From the NCBI GenBank assembly GCA_910579685.1, contig CAJTVN010000019.1, positions 1-64,000 on the forward strand: a stretch of DNA of 64,000 nucleotides. The letters are read 5' to 3'. Position 1 is the stretch's first letter. The number at the start of each line of letters is the position of its first letter. Under the pieces are notes generated by a model. It was not told the origin of the DNA, did no database searches, and saw only the letters and a list, made by a program, of their open reading frames with translations. The translations under genes were made by a program, and so were the position numbers. This DNA is from an uncultured Lachnospiraceae bacterium (GTDB lineage: Bacteria > Bacillota > Clostridia > Lachnospirales > Lachnospiraceae). Positions 8,902 through 15,998 of the stretch are shown in pieces.

Positions 8902-10394
8902 CTGCCGCCTCCTTCTTTCTCTGTCTGTCCGGCCATGCCGCACTGGCCGGCGTCACCTTGCCGTGCGGCTGTCCCATGCCGTCCGGCGTCTGCGCACTGC
9001 CTGGCTGCTTCCCGGATCACCTGGGCCATATATTCCAGCATGGCCTTTGTCATGCCCGGATATACGCCCACCCAGAAGGTGTCCCGCATAATCCGGTCCG
9101 TATTTTCCAGGCTGCCGGCGATCCGGTATCCCCTGCCGCTCTTTCTCATCTCATCAAAACAGGGGTGCCTTGTCAGATTCCCCGCAAACAGCATTCTGGT
9201 CTGCACGCCGCACTCTTCTATATAGGGAACCACCCGGTTTCTGTCTGTCCCCTCCCTGCAGGTAAGCGGAAAGCCAAACCAGCTGGGAATACTGTTTTCA
9301 CAGGGCTTCGGCAGGATAAAGACATCCTGAAGATCCGAAAGCATATCCCACAGGTAAGCAAAATTTTCCCTGCGCCGTTCCACGAAGGAGGGAAACTTTT
9401 TCAGCTGGGCGCAGCCGATAGATGCCTGCAGATCCGTTGCCTTTAAATTATATCCAAAATGAGAGTACACATATTTGTGGTCATATCCGGCCGGCAGCTC
9501 CCCATATTGCCCGTCAAACCGATGGCCGCACCGGTTGTCCTGCCCGGAGGGGCAGGAGCAGTCCCTTCCCCAGTCCCGGAAGGAACGGATGATCTTATTG
9601 AGCAGCGGGTTGTTCGTGTAAACAGCGCCGCCTTCTCCCATGGTCATGTGATGCGGGGGATAAAAGCTGGAAGTCCCGATATCCCCCACCGTACCCGTAA
9701 GAACGGTTTCCGCATCTATGCGATATTCGCTGCCAAGGGCGTCGCAGTTGTCTTCCACCAGCCACAGCCCATGACGGTCACAGAACTCCTTCACCGTCTT
9801 CAGATCAAAGGGATTCCCCAGGGTGTGGGCCAGCATCACCGCCTTTGTCCTCTCACTGCAGGCCTGCTCCAGCCTCGTCACATCCACATTGTACTGGGGG
9901 ATGGTGACATCCACAAAGACCGGCACCGCCCCATACTGCACCATGGGAGATACCGTGGTGGGAAAGCCTGCAGCCACCGTGATCACCTCATCGCCCCGCC
10001 GGATCTGCCTTTCGCCGAGAAGCGGTGACGTGAGAGCCATGAACGCCAGAAGGTTGGCGGAGGAACCGGAATTTACCAGGCTGCAGAAGCGGATCCCCAG
10101 ATATCTGGCAAACTCCTCCTCAAACTGCTGCGTATACCTTCCGGAGGTCAGCCAGAATTCCAGAGCGCTGTCCACCAGGTTCGTCATCTCCTGGCTGTCA
10201 TACACCCTGGACGCATAGGGAACCCTCTCCCCCTTTTGGTACTCCTTTTTCCTCACATGATATTTGTCATGGTATTCTCTCACCAGAGCCAAAATCCGCT
10301 CTTTGTCCCTGCGCTGCTCCCCTTTTAACGGCTGCTCTATGAACCGCTCTTTCTTTCCCTGCTCCTGATTCTGCTGATTCTCCTTGCCCATCAT
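8898..10394 (-). CDS. rfbH: CDP-4-keto-6-deoxyglucose 3-dehydrase (RfbH/E1 type)
   Basis: A roughly 498-residue protein of the DegT/DnrJ/EryC1 fold. RfbH uses pyridoxamine phosphate and an iron-sulfur cluster to remove the C3 hydroxyl. The position where related aminotransferases carry the PLP lysine is histidine here (SSFYPPHHMTMGEGG), the hallmark of RfbH/E1. Cysteines around RDCSCPSGQDNRCGHRFDGQ fit the cluster-binding region of the family. There is a charged N-terminal leader (about 40 residues) and an unusual C-terminal tail of about 35 residues rich in Gly, Ala, Gln and Cys. Starts at 10394 or 10391 (two adjacent ATGs) follow AGGGAG; a longer form overlapping rfbF is possible. Confidence 0.93.
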   Translation of the reverse strand: MMGKENQQNQEQGKKERFIEQPLKGEQRRDKERILALVREYHDKYHVRKKEYQKGERVPYASRVYDSQEMTNLVDSALEFWLTSGRYTQQFEEEFARYLGIRFCSLVNSGSSANLLAFMALTSPLLGERQIRRGDEVITVAAGFPTTVSPMVQYGAVPVFVDVTIPQYNVDVTRLEQACSERTKAVMLAHTLGNPFDLKTVKEFCDRHGLWLVEDNCDALGSEYRIDAETVLTGTVGDIGTSSFYPPHHMTMGEGGAVYTNNPLLNKIIRSFRDWGRDCSCPSGQDNRCGHRFDGQYGELPAGYDHKYVYSHFGYNLKATDLQASIGCAQLKKFPSFVERRRENFAYLWDMLSDLQDVFILPKPCENSIPSWFGFPLTCREGTDRNRVVPYIEECGVQTRMLFAGNLTRHPCFDEMRKSGRGYRIAGSLENTDRIMRDTFWVGVYPGMTKAMLEYMAQVIREAARQCADAGRHGTAARQGDAGQCGMAGQTEKEGGGR

Positions 10395-10423
10395 TTCTCC
10401 CTGCTTCTCCTCTTTTATCCGTC

Positions 10424-11203
10424 TCATTCTGCCCATAATTTCCAGAAAGCCTGTCCCTTTTCCCACAGGCCCTCCAGATACTCCCTGTCATGCAGGTTAT
10501 CCATGGGAGACCAGAAGCCTTCGTGACAGAAAGCCATCATTTCTCCCGCCTTAGCCAGCTTTTCAAAGGGCTCATCCTCCAGCATCATGGAGCCGTCCCC
10601 GAGATAGTCAAACACCTTCCTGTTAAAGACCATAAATCCCGCATTCACCCAGGACTGATCCTTCCTTGCCTTCTCCTTAAAGCTTTCCACACGGCCATGC
10701 TCCCCGATCTTGATTGCGCCAAACCGGCCCTCCGGCCTGGTGGTCGTGATCGTCGCAATCCTTCCATGTGCCCTGTGAAAGGCAAGAAGCGCCTCAATGT
10801 CCACGTCCCCCACTCCGTCTCCATAGGTCAGCATAAATTCCTCATCCCCGCCTATGTATTCCCTGATACGGAGAATCCGTCCGGCCGTCAGCGTGGAAAG
10901 CCCCGTGTTCGCAAGCGTCACCTGCCAGGGCTCCGTGGCGCTGTTGTGATCCGTGTGCCCTCCGTCGGAAAGGTCAAAGGTCGTATTCGTCTGATACATA
11001 TGGTAATGCGTGAAATATTCCTTAATCATATGGCCTTTGTAGCCGCAGCAGATAATAAACTCCTGAAAGCCGTAATGGGAATAAATCTTCATGATATGCC
11101 ACAAAATAGGCCGTCCGCCGATCTCCACCATAGGCTTTGGCCTGTCCACGGTTTCCTCGCTTAGCCTGCTTCCAAGACCCCCCGCCAAAATAACCACTTT
11201 CAT
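10424..11203 (-). CDS. rfbF: glucose-1-phosphate cytidylyltransferase
   Basis: A 259-residue nucleotidyltransferase that makes CDP-glucose from CTP and glucose-1-phosphate, the first step of the CDP-hexose branch. The nucleotide-binding signature is intact: ILAGGLGSRLSEET followed by RPKPMVEIGG. The family features PILWHIMKIYSHYG, FIICCGYKG, the Asp motif LTYGDGVGDVD and the C-terminal CHEGFWSPMDN are all present. The ATG at 11203 follows GGAAGGG and gives the normal length. It is flanked upstream by a divergent paralogue and downstream by rfbH. Confidence 0.95.
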   Translation of the reverse strand: MKVVILAGGLGSRLSEETVDRPKPMVEIGGRPILWHIMKIYSHYGFQEFIICCGYKGHMIKEYFTHYHMYQTNTTFDLSDGGHTDHNSATEPWQVTLANTGLSTLTAGRILRIREYIGGDEEFMLTYGDGVGDVDIEALLAFHRAHGRIATITTTRPEGRFGAIKIGEHGRVESFKEKARKDQSWVNAGFMVFNRKVFDYLGDGSMMLEDEPFEKLAKAGEMMAFCHEGFWSPMDNLHDREYLEGLWEKGQAFWKLWAE

Positions 11204-11207
11204 ATAT

Positions 11208-11981
11208 TTACCCTTCCTGCCACAATTTCCACGGCGCCGCCCCCGCATTCCAGAGATTCTGCATCTGCTCAAAATCCCGCTTTGTCTCAACAGGGCTCCA
11301 GAAGCCTTCGTGGCAGTACGTGTCAATCTGGCGTCTCTCCACAAGCCGCTCCAGAAACTGCTCTTCCAGACTGTAATTGCCGGTCAGGAAATTAAAAGCG
11401 CTCTTTTCCAGAATATAAGTGCCCGTATTCGTCCAGGCCTCCCGGCTTATGTCCCTGCGCATTCCCAGATAATTCCCTTCCCGGTCCATGGCCAGAAGCG
11501 CATGCCTTCCGCTGGGCCTTGCCGCCACCATAGTGGCAAGCTTTCCATGACTCCTGTGATGAGCGGCCACATCCTTTATGTCAATATCGTCCAGGCAGTC
11601 TCCGTAAGTGACAATACAGGAATCCCCATCCGTATACTTCTCCACAAGGCTCACCCTCTGTGCGGTAGCGGAATAAAGTCCCGTATCCACCACCGTAACC
11701 TTCCAGTCCTCGGACACATTCCTGTGGATCTTGATGGTATTTGTCCGAAGATCCACCGTGATATCCGACTGGTAAATATAGAAATCCTTGAAATAATCCT
11801 TGATCATGTCTATCTTGTATCCGGCACAGATGACAAACTCCCGGAAACCCTGCGCCGCATACTTTTTCATGATGTGCCACAAAATCGGCTTTCCTCCTAT
11901 ATTCACCATGGGCTTTGGCAGCTTTTCCCGCTCATCCGTAAGCGTGCTTGGCATCCCGCCGGCCAGAATAATTACCTTCAT
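11208..11981 (-). CDS. RfbF paralogue with altered nucleotide-binding loop
   Basis: A 257-residue sugar-phosphate nucleotidyltransferase-like protein clearly related to the adjacent rfbF (shared PKPMV-IGG, PILWHIMKKY, YGDCLDDID and the C-terminal HEGFWSP). The catalytic loop differs: where RfbF has GGLGSRL, this protein has GGMPSTL, so the conserved Gly-Ser-Arg is replaced by Pro-Ser-Thr, losing the Arg that normally contacts the triphosphate. The rest of the fold is well kept, so it is not a decaying gene. It may be a regulatory partner or have another substrate. It is the first gene of the rfb operon, ending 4 bases before rfbF begins. Confidence 0.85.
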   Translation of the reverse strand: MKVIILAGGMPSTLTDEREKLPKPMVNIGGKPILWHIMKKYAAQGFREFVICAGYKIDMIKDYFKDFYIYQSDITVDLRTNTIKIHRNVSEDWKVTVVDTGLYSATAQRVSLVEKYTDGDSCIVTYGDCLDDIDIKDVAAHHRSHGKLATMVAARPSGRHALLAMDREGNYLGMRRDISREAWTNTGTYILEKSAFNFLTGNYSLEEQFLERLVERRQIDTYCHEGFWSPVETKRDFEQMQNLWNAGAAPWKLWQEG

Positions 11982-12043
11982 CGCCTGTTACCTCTTTTCC
12001 TTTGCACTCCTTCATTTTGCTATTGTAACATAATCCGGGCATT

Positions 12044-13234
12044 CTATTCCATGCATAATTTTGCGCACAGGATCCTTCTTACGGATTCGTCAATCCGGCT
12101 CTCCGGAATCTCCCCGCTTCTGACCGCCTGATGAAGCCCCATGAAAGCCGCATCCAGATCCGCCGGCATTAAGATCAGATCCGCGCCGGCCTTCACCGCC
12201 AGAACCGCTGCCTCTGCGGCGCTGTAATTTTCCGCCACAGCTCCCATGTTAAGCGCATCCGTGACCACCAGCCCTTCGTAGCCCAGATCTCCCCTCAAAA
12301 TCTCCGCTATCATCCGATGGGACAGCGAGCAGGGCGTATTGTCTCCCACAACCGCAGGTGCGGAGATATGCGCCGCCATAATCAGATCCACGCCGTTCTC
12401 CCCTGCTGCCCGAAACGGCATAAGCTCGTTCCCCATCAGCTCCTCGTAGGTCTTGTCCGTATGGGCGCAGCCGTCATGGGTATCCCCCACCGTACCTCCG
12501 TGTCCCGGGTAATGCTTAAAGGTACTGAGTATATTCTGTGAGTGCAGCCCGTTGGAATAAGCCACCGCACATTCCGTAACCCTGCCTGCGTCCGTGCCAA
12601 AGGACCGGTCTCCTATGGCCTGGTTGTCAGGGTTAGTGAGCACATCCGCATCCGGCGCAAAGTTCACGTTAAATCCAAGCTCTCTCAAATATCCGCCGAT
12701 CACCGCCCCGGCCTCATAGGCCTGTCCCGCATCGGCAATGTCCGCCATAGGATCTATTTTTTTCACGCCAAACTGGCTGTTTCTTCCGATCTTGGAAACC
12801 CGGCCTCCCTCCTCGTCAACGCACAGGAACAGAGGAACCCCGGACGCCTCCTTCCCATACTGCTGCAAATTCTTAAGCATTTCCGAAGTCTGCTGTCCGG
12901 AAACCAGATTCTGGGCAAAGAAAATAACCCCGCCCACAGGACGCTCCCCGAGCTTTCCCCTCATCCCGTCATCCGCCACGGTAAACGCCGGTGCTCCCGA
13001 GAGCTGATCCGCAGTGACAACAAACATTTGATATAATTTCTGCTCCAGTGTCATATCGGCAAGCCGCCGCTCCGCCTCCGCCCGGATCTGCTCCGACTGC
13101 GGCGTAAGCGCCGCCAGCCTTTCGGCGGCGTTGCTCTTTGACATGCCGCCGGGATACGCCAGAAGAACAGTGGCTGCCAGCAGCACAAAAGTGGATAAAA
13201 TAGTAGTATGTTTCCCCCAAATACGGATTTTCAT
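12044..13234 (-). CDS. secreted glycoside hydrolase family 3, beta-N-acetylhexosaminidase (NagZ type)
   Basis: A 396-residue protein with an N-terminal membrane/signal segment (about residues 12-32) and a GH3 TIM-barrel domain. The NagZ signatures are visible: VDEEGGRVSKIG, the KHYPGHG motif (about residue 235) whose His is the unusual acid/base of this subfamily, and VVTDALNMGAV (about residue 320) with the Asp nucleophile. It probably trims N-acetylglucosamine residues from peptidoglycan or muropeptides outside the membrane. It has a single-domain length typical of bacterial NagZ. The start follows AGGAAGAGGCCAGGA. Confidence 0.9.
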   Translation of the reverse strand: MKIRIWGKHTTILSTFVLLAATVLLAYPGGMSKSNAAERLAALTPQSEQIRAEAERRLADMTLEQKLYQMFVVTADQLSGAPAFTVADDGMRGKLGERPVGGVIFFAQNLVSGQQTSEMLKNLQQYGKEASGVPLFLCVDEEGGRVSKIGRNSQFGVKKIDPMADIADAGQAYEAGAVIGGYLRELGFNVNFAPDADVLTNPDNQAIGDRSFGTDAGRVTECAVAYSNGLHSQNILSTFKHYPGHGGTVGDTHDGCAHTDKTYEELMGNELMPFRAAGENGVDLIMAAHISAPAVVGDNTPCSLSHRMIAEILRGDLGYEGLVVTDALNMGAVAENYSAAEAAVLAVKAGADLILMPADLDAAFMGLHQAVRSGEIPESRIDESVRRILCAKLCME

Positions 13235-13322
13235 TTGTCCTGGCCTCTTCCTGCTTTCTTTTATCGCTATTGTTACATATTGCTATGCATCGTTCCACTT
13301 AGCCTTATGGCAAGATTATACT

Positions 13323-13593
13323 TTAAAACAGCGGGCAGGACAAGAGGCGGAGGAGGAGTTTTTCAATGCTCGCACCGATCCAGCACTTCATTTTGTTCCA
13401 AATACTCCGGAGCAATACCGGAAGTAACACAAGTACCACAGTACACACAAGCTGCCGAATACTGCCCGAACTCCCATAAGGCATTACCAGGATCAATTCC
13501 ACTCTCACCGCTACAACTGTCGTCTTTTTCATAATTTTCCCTCACTTTCTTTTCTGTTCCGGACACCTCCCCGTGTCGGTTTATATAAAGCAT
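13323..13593 (-). CDS. possible small peptide gene (two overlapping frames)
   Basis: Two overlapping minus-strand frames compete here. One (13363-13593, 76 codons) reads as a plausible small protein with a cysteine cluster near its end (AACVYCGTCV). It lacks a good ribosome binding site at its ATG. The other (13323-13532, 69 codons) has a good GAGGG site 5 bases before its ATG and a hydrophobic middle, but a basic, unnatural-looking tail. At most one is real; I do not recognise either. Their position directly upstream of the chaperone operon makes them worth noting. Confidence 0.25.
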
Positions 13594-13789
13594 ATCAGCC
13601 AGCAGGACAACCGTAAAAATCCACTGGAATGTTTTTCCAGTAATTCTTTGACAGCCATTCGGGACGTTTGGACGGACAATCCAAAGGGATTAAAAAAAGA
13701 GGAAAAATCTGGGTTAAAAACGAAGATCTGCGGATCATTATTTCCCTTTTTGGGGCGTAAAATCTGTTTCTTCTGAAAAAAAACTATAT

Positions 13790-13811
13790 TATAATGAAGA
13801 AAAAGGAGGAC
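13790..13811 (+). promoter_or_regulatory. -10 box and strong RBS of the chaperone operon
   Basis: TATAAT at 13790-13795 is a perfect -10 hexamer, but only a poor -35 (TTTCTT) lies 17 bases upstream. AAAGGAGGA at 13801-13809 is a near-perfect Shine-Dalgarno sequence for the ATG at 13817. Confidence 0.45.
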
Positions 13812-13816
13812 GAGCA

Positions 13817-14461
13817 ATGAACTTTTTTGATTTGGTTATGGGAAGAGATAAGAATTATGTTGAAAAAGCCCAGGTCATGCAGCTTTTGGAAGAGCAGGAA
13901 CGGCTCTCCGCTCAGAAGCTTGCCGCCGCTTCCAGGCAGCTGGAGCTTCTAAAGATAAAAAATCAACGCTTGGAGCAGGAAAAAGAAGAACTGGCCCGGA
14001 AGCTGGAATCACTCAAAAATACCCGGCAGACCGTTCCCTCCGATACTGTACCAAAGCGCTATGACAAATCAACCACAATGAAGGAAAATAATAAAACAAA
14101 GAAACAGCTCCAGAAAGATCTGGCGGAATGCTCCAAAATTATTCATGATATTCAGCATGCGGTCAAAGAAGCTTATCAGTTTGAACCCTGCCGCCAGCTG
14201 TGCGAACTTTTGGTAAATCTCCGGCAGAAGGTATATCTCGACCTGGAGGATGTGAAGGAGGACCTGGCCTATGTGATAGAGGCATTTGAAATCAATGAAT
14301 TCGAGCCTGCCGTTGGGGAGACCTTTCAGGCAAAATATCACGACCAGTCCCATTCCCGCACAGGCGATGCCAGGGGCAGAAGAATAAACCGCATCTACGC
14401 ATCCGGCTTTGAGAAGGATGGCGAGGTAATTGTTAAAGCGCAGGTAAGCGTGGAAGAATAA
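13817..14461 (+). CDS. GrpE-like nucleotide exchange factor
   Basis: A 214-residue protein. Residues about 15-70 form a long charged coiled coil, a linker follows, and about 95-145 is a second helical stretch. The C-terminal 65 residues resemble the GrpE beta-wing: INEFEPAVGETFQAKYH corresponds to the G-x-x-FDP-x-x-H segment and RINRIYASGFEKDGEVI to the terminal strands that touch DnaK. GrpE dimers open the nucleotide cleft of Hsp70; I infer that this one serves the Hsp70-like protein encoded 17 bases downstream. It diverges clearly from housekeeping GrpE (extended N-terminal coil, Cys residues in the helical core), so it is a specialised paralogue. Confidence 0.75.
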   Translation: MNFFDLVMGRDKNYVEKAQVMQLLEEQERLSAQKLAAASRQLELLKIKNQRLEQEKEELARKLESLKNTRQTVPSDTVPKRYDKSTTMKENNKTKKQLQKDLAECSKIIHDIQHAVKEAYQFEPCRQLCELLVNLRQKVYLDLEDVKEDLAYVIEAFEINEFEPAVGETFQAKYHDQSHSRTGDARGRRINRIYASGFEKDGEVIVKAQVSVEE

Positions 14462-14478
14462 TCGCAGGGGAGGAAACT

Positions 14479-15987
14479 ATGGGAAAGAAAACAAAACCAA
14501 TTATCGGAGTGGATTGGGGAACCAGCAGAACCTATCCGGCTGTCATGGATGCAGACGGAAACTGTCAGTCCCTTCTGCCTTCGGGAAACCATATCTGCAG
14601 CGGGGGGATTCCCTCCCTGTTTGCCTACACTAGTGAGGAAGGCCGTACCTTATGCGACGACGTACTCTCCGAAGAGCTGGAAATCTATGACCCCGAGCAT
14701 GTGGTCTCCTCCATAAAAATGCATCTGGAGCAGAAATTCCGCCTGGATGACGCCATCTTTGACGGAGATGAGATCGCCGCCCAAATCATCGCCACACAGA
14801 TGGAGTATGCCAGACAGGAGCTGGAAATACAGGATCTGGAAGCGGATCCTTCCAAGGTCGTCATCTGTGCGCCGGTAAGCTTCGGAACTTCGGAACGTAC
14901 CATGCTGAAAAGCGCCTTTGCCAGGGCAGGTTATCAGGTAATCCGTATCCTTCCCGAACCGGTGGCCGCCGCTGTCTATTATCAAAAGGCTGGGACCATT
15001 CTGGTTCTGGATATCGGAGCCGGTACCACTGACGCCGCAATCGTCCGGGAAAATCCTTTCATCACCCCCCAGAATCCTTATCCCTATCTCTTTATCGATT
15101 CCACCGGCGTGGCCGTGGCAGGGGATTTATTTGATGAAAAAATTGCGGACTATCTGGCGGAACAGCTGTTTATTCAGTGTGCGGATATCGACATCGGGCA
15201 GCTGCAGGACCGGCAGAGTGCGGCGTACCGCAGATTAAAAGCCGTTGCGCGCAAAGCCAAGGAAAGCCTCTCCAAAAAAGAGGAAATCGGCGTGACCTTT
15301 AACGGCAGGGAGGCGGGACGGGGACGGGTACGACTTACCCGCCAGGAAATGAATCAGGCAATTCACCCTCTTGTTGCCCAGATCACTTCCTGTGTGAAAA
15401 CTCTGCTGGAAAGAAACCGGCAGATTTCCGAACAGGATTTAACCATTATCATGACGGGTGGTTCCAGCTATATTCCCTATATCCGGGAGCAGATTGCGGC
15501 CGCCTGCCCCCAGATTTCCCCGGACAACATTTATTTGAAGGCGCCGGAGAAGGCCATCGGCTTTGGAGCCGCCATTTTCGCTTCCAATATGGATGCCATA
15601 CGCCCGCGGGTGGATTTCTCCTACGGCGTCGATACCTACATTAATGACGTCCGGCAGATCCAGACATTGATTCCCGCCGGCGTCGAGCTGCCCTACACCG
15701 TAGAGCGCGATTACTGTACCAGGCATGAGGGACAGACTGCCGTGTCCTTTCATCTTTATGAATACCGCTCCAGGGAAAGCGTGCTCCCTCTTGACGCAGG
15801 CATGCCGATGAAGGTATCTGCCGCCACGCACGAATTCAGGAAAGCCGTTCCAAAGGGTACCTTTTGTACGGCAAAAATGACTCTGACAGAAGACGGAATC
15901 CTGATGCTTCAAGTCACCAGTGCCGTCAGTGAACATGTGGCCGAAGTCAAATGCTCCATTTTCACCGATTCCGCCTCAGGAGGTTGA
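14479..15987 (+). CDS. Hsp70-like chaperone ATPase with shortened substrate-binding part
   Basis: A 502-residue protein. The actin-like ATPase domain occupies about residues 1-380: phosphate-1 motif GVDWGTSRTYPAV, connect-1 region RILPEPVAAAVYY, phosphate-2 motif LVLDIGAGTTDAA, VAGDLFDEKIADYL matching the GGEDFD region, and adenosine motif IMTGGSSYIPYI. About 120 residues follow that could form a beta-type substrate-binding domain, but the alpha-helical lid found in DnaK (about 600-640 residues in total) is missing. It is therefore a noncanonical Hsp70. It lies between its likely exchange factor and a Sel1-repeat protein, with no J-domain gene beside it, so how its ATPase is stimulated is open. 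Confidence 0.85.
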   Translation: MGKKTKPIIGVDWGTSRTYPAVMDADGNCQSLLPSGNHICSGGIPSLFAYTSEEGRTLCDDVLSEELEIYDPEHVVSSIKMHLEQKFRLDDAIFDGDEIAAQIIATQMEYARQELEIQDLEADPSKVVICAPVSFGTSERTMLKSAFARAGYQVIRILPEPVAAAVYYQKAGTILVLDIGAGTTDAAIVRENPFITPQNPYPYLFIDSTGVAVAGDLFDEKIADYLAEQLFIQCADIDIGQLQDRQSAAYRRLKAVARKAKESLSKKEEIGVTFNGREAGRGRVRLTRQEMNQAIHPLVAQITSCVKTLLERNRQISEQDLTIIMTGGSSYIPYIREQIAAACPQISPDNIYLKAPEKAIGFGAAIFASNMDAIRPRVDFSYGVDTYINDVRQIQTLIPAGVELPYTVERDYCTRHEGQTAVSFHLYEYRSRESVLPLDAGMPMKVSAATHEFRKAVPKGTFCTAKMTLTEDGILMLQVTSAVSEHVAEVKCSIFTDSASGG

Positions 15988-15998
15988 GAGAAAAGCCT

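Larger units (their letters stand above)
13235..13816. other. 582-base stretch with no secure gene
   Basis: Between the minus-strand NagZ gene and the plus-strand GrpE-like gene. It holds the NagZ upstream region, one pair of overlapping small minus-strand reading frames (13323-13593, listed separately), and the AT-rich leader of the chaperone operon. Nothing else was recognised. Confidence 0.6.

Noticed and set aside
14479..15987. Housekeeping dnaK
   Set aside because: Too short, missing the helical lid, with divergent phosphate motifs, no dnaJ or hrcA and a Sel1 gene instead.
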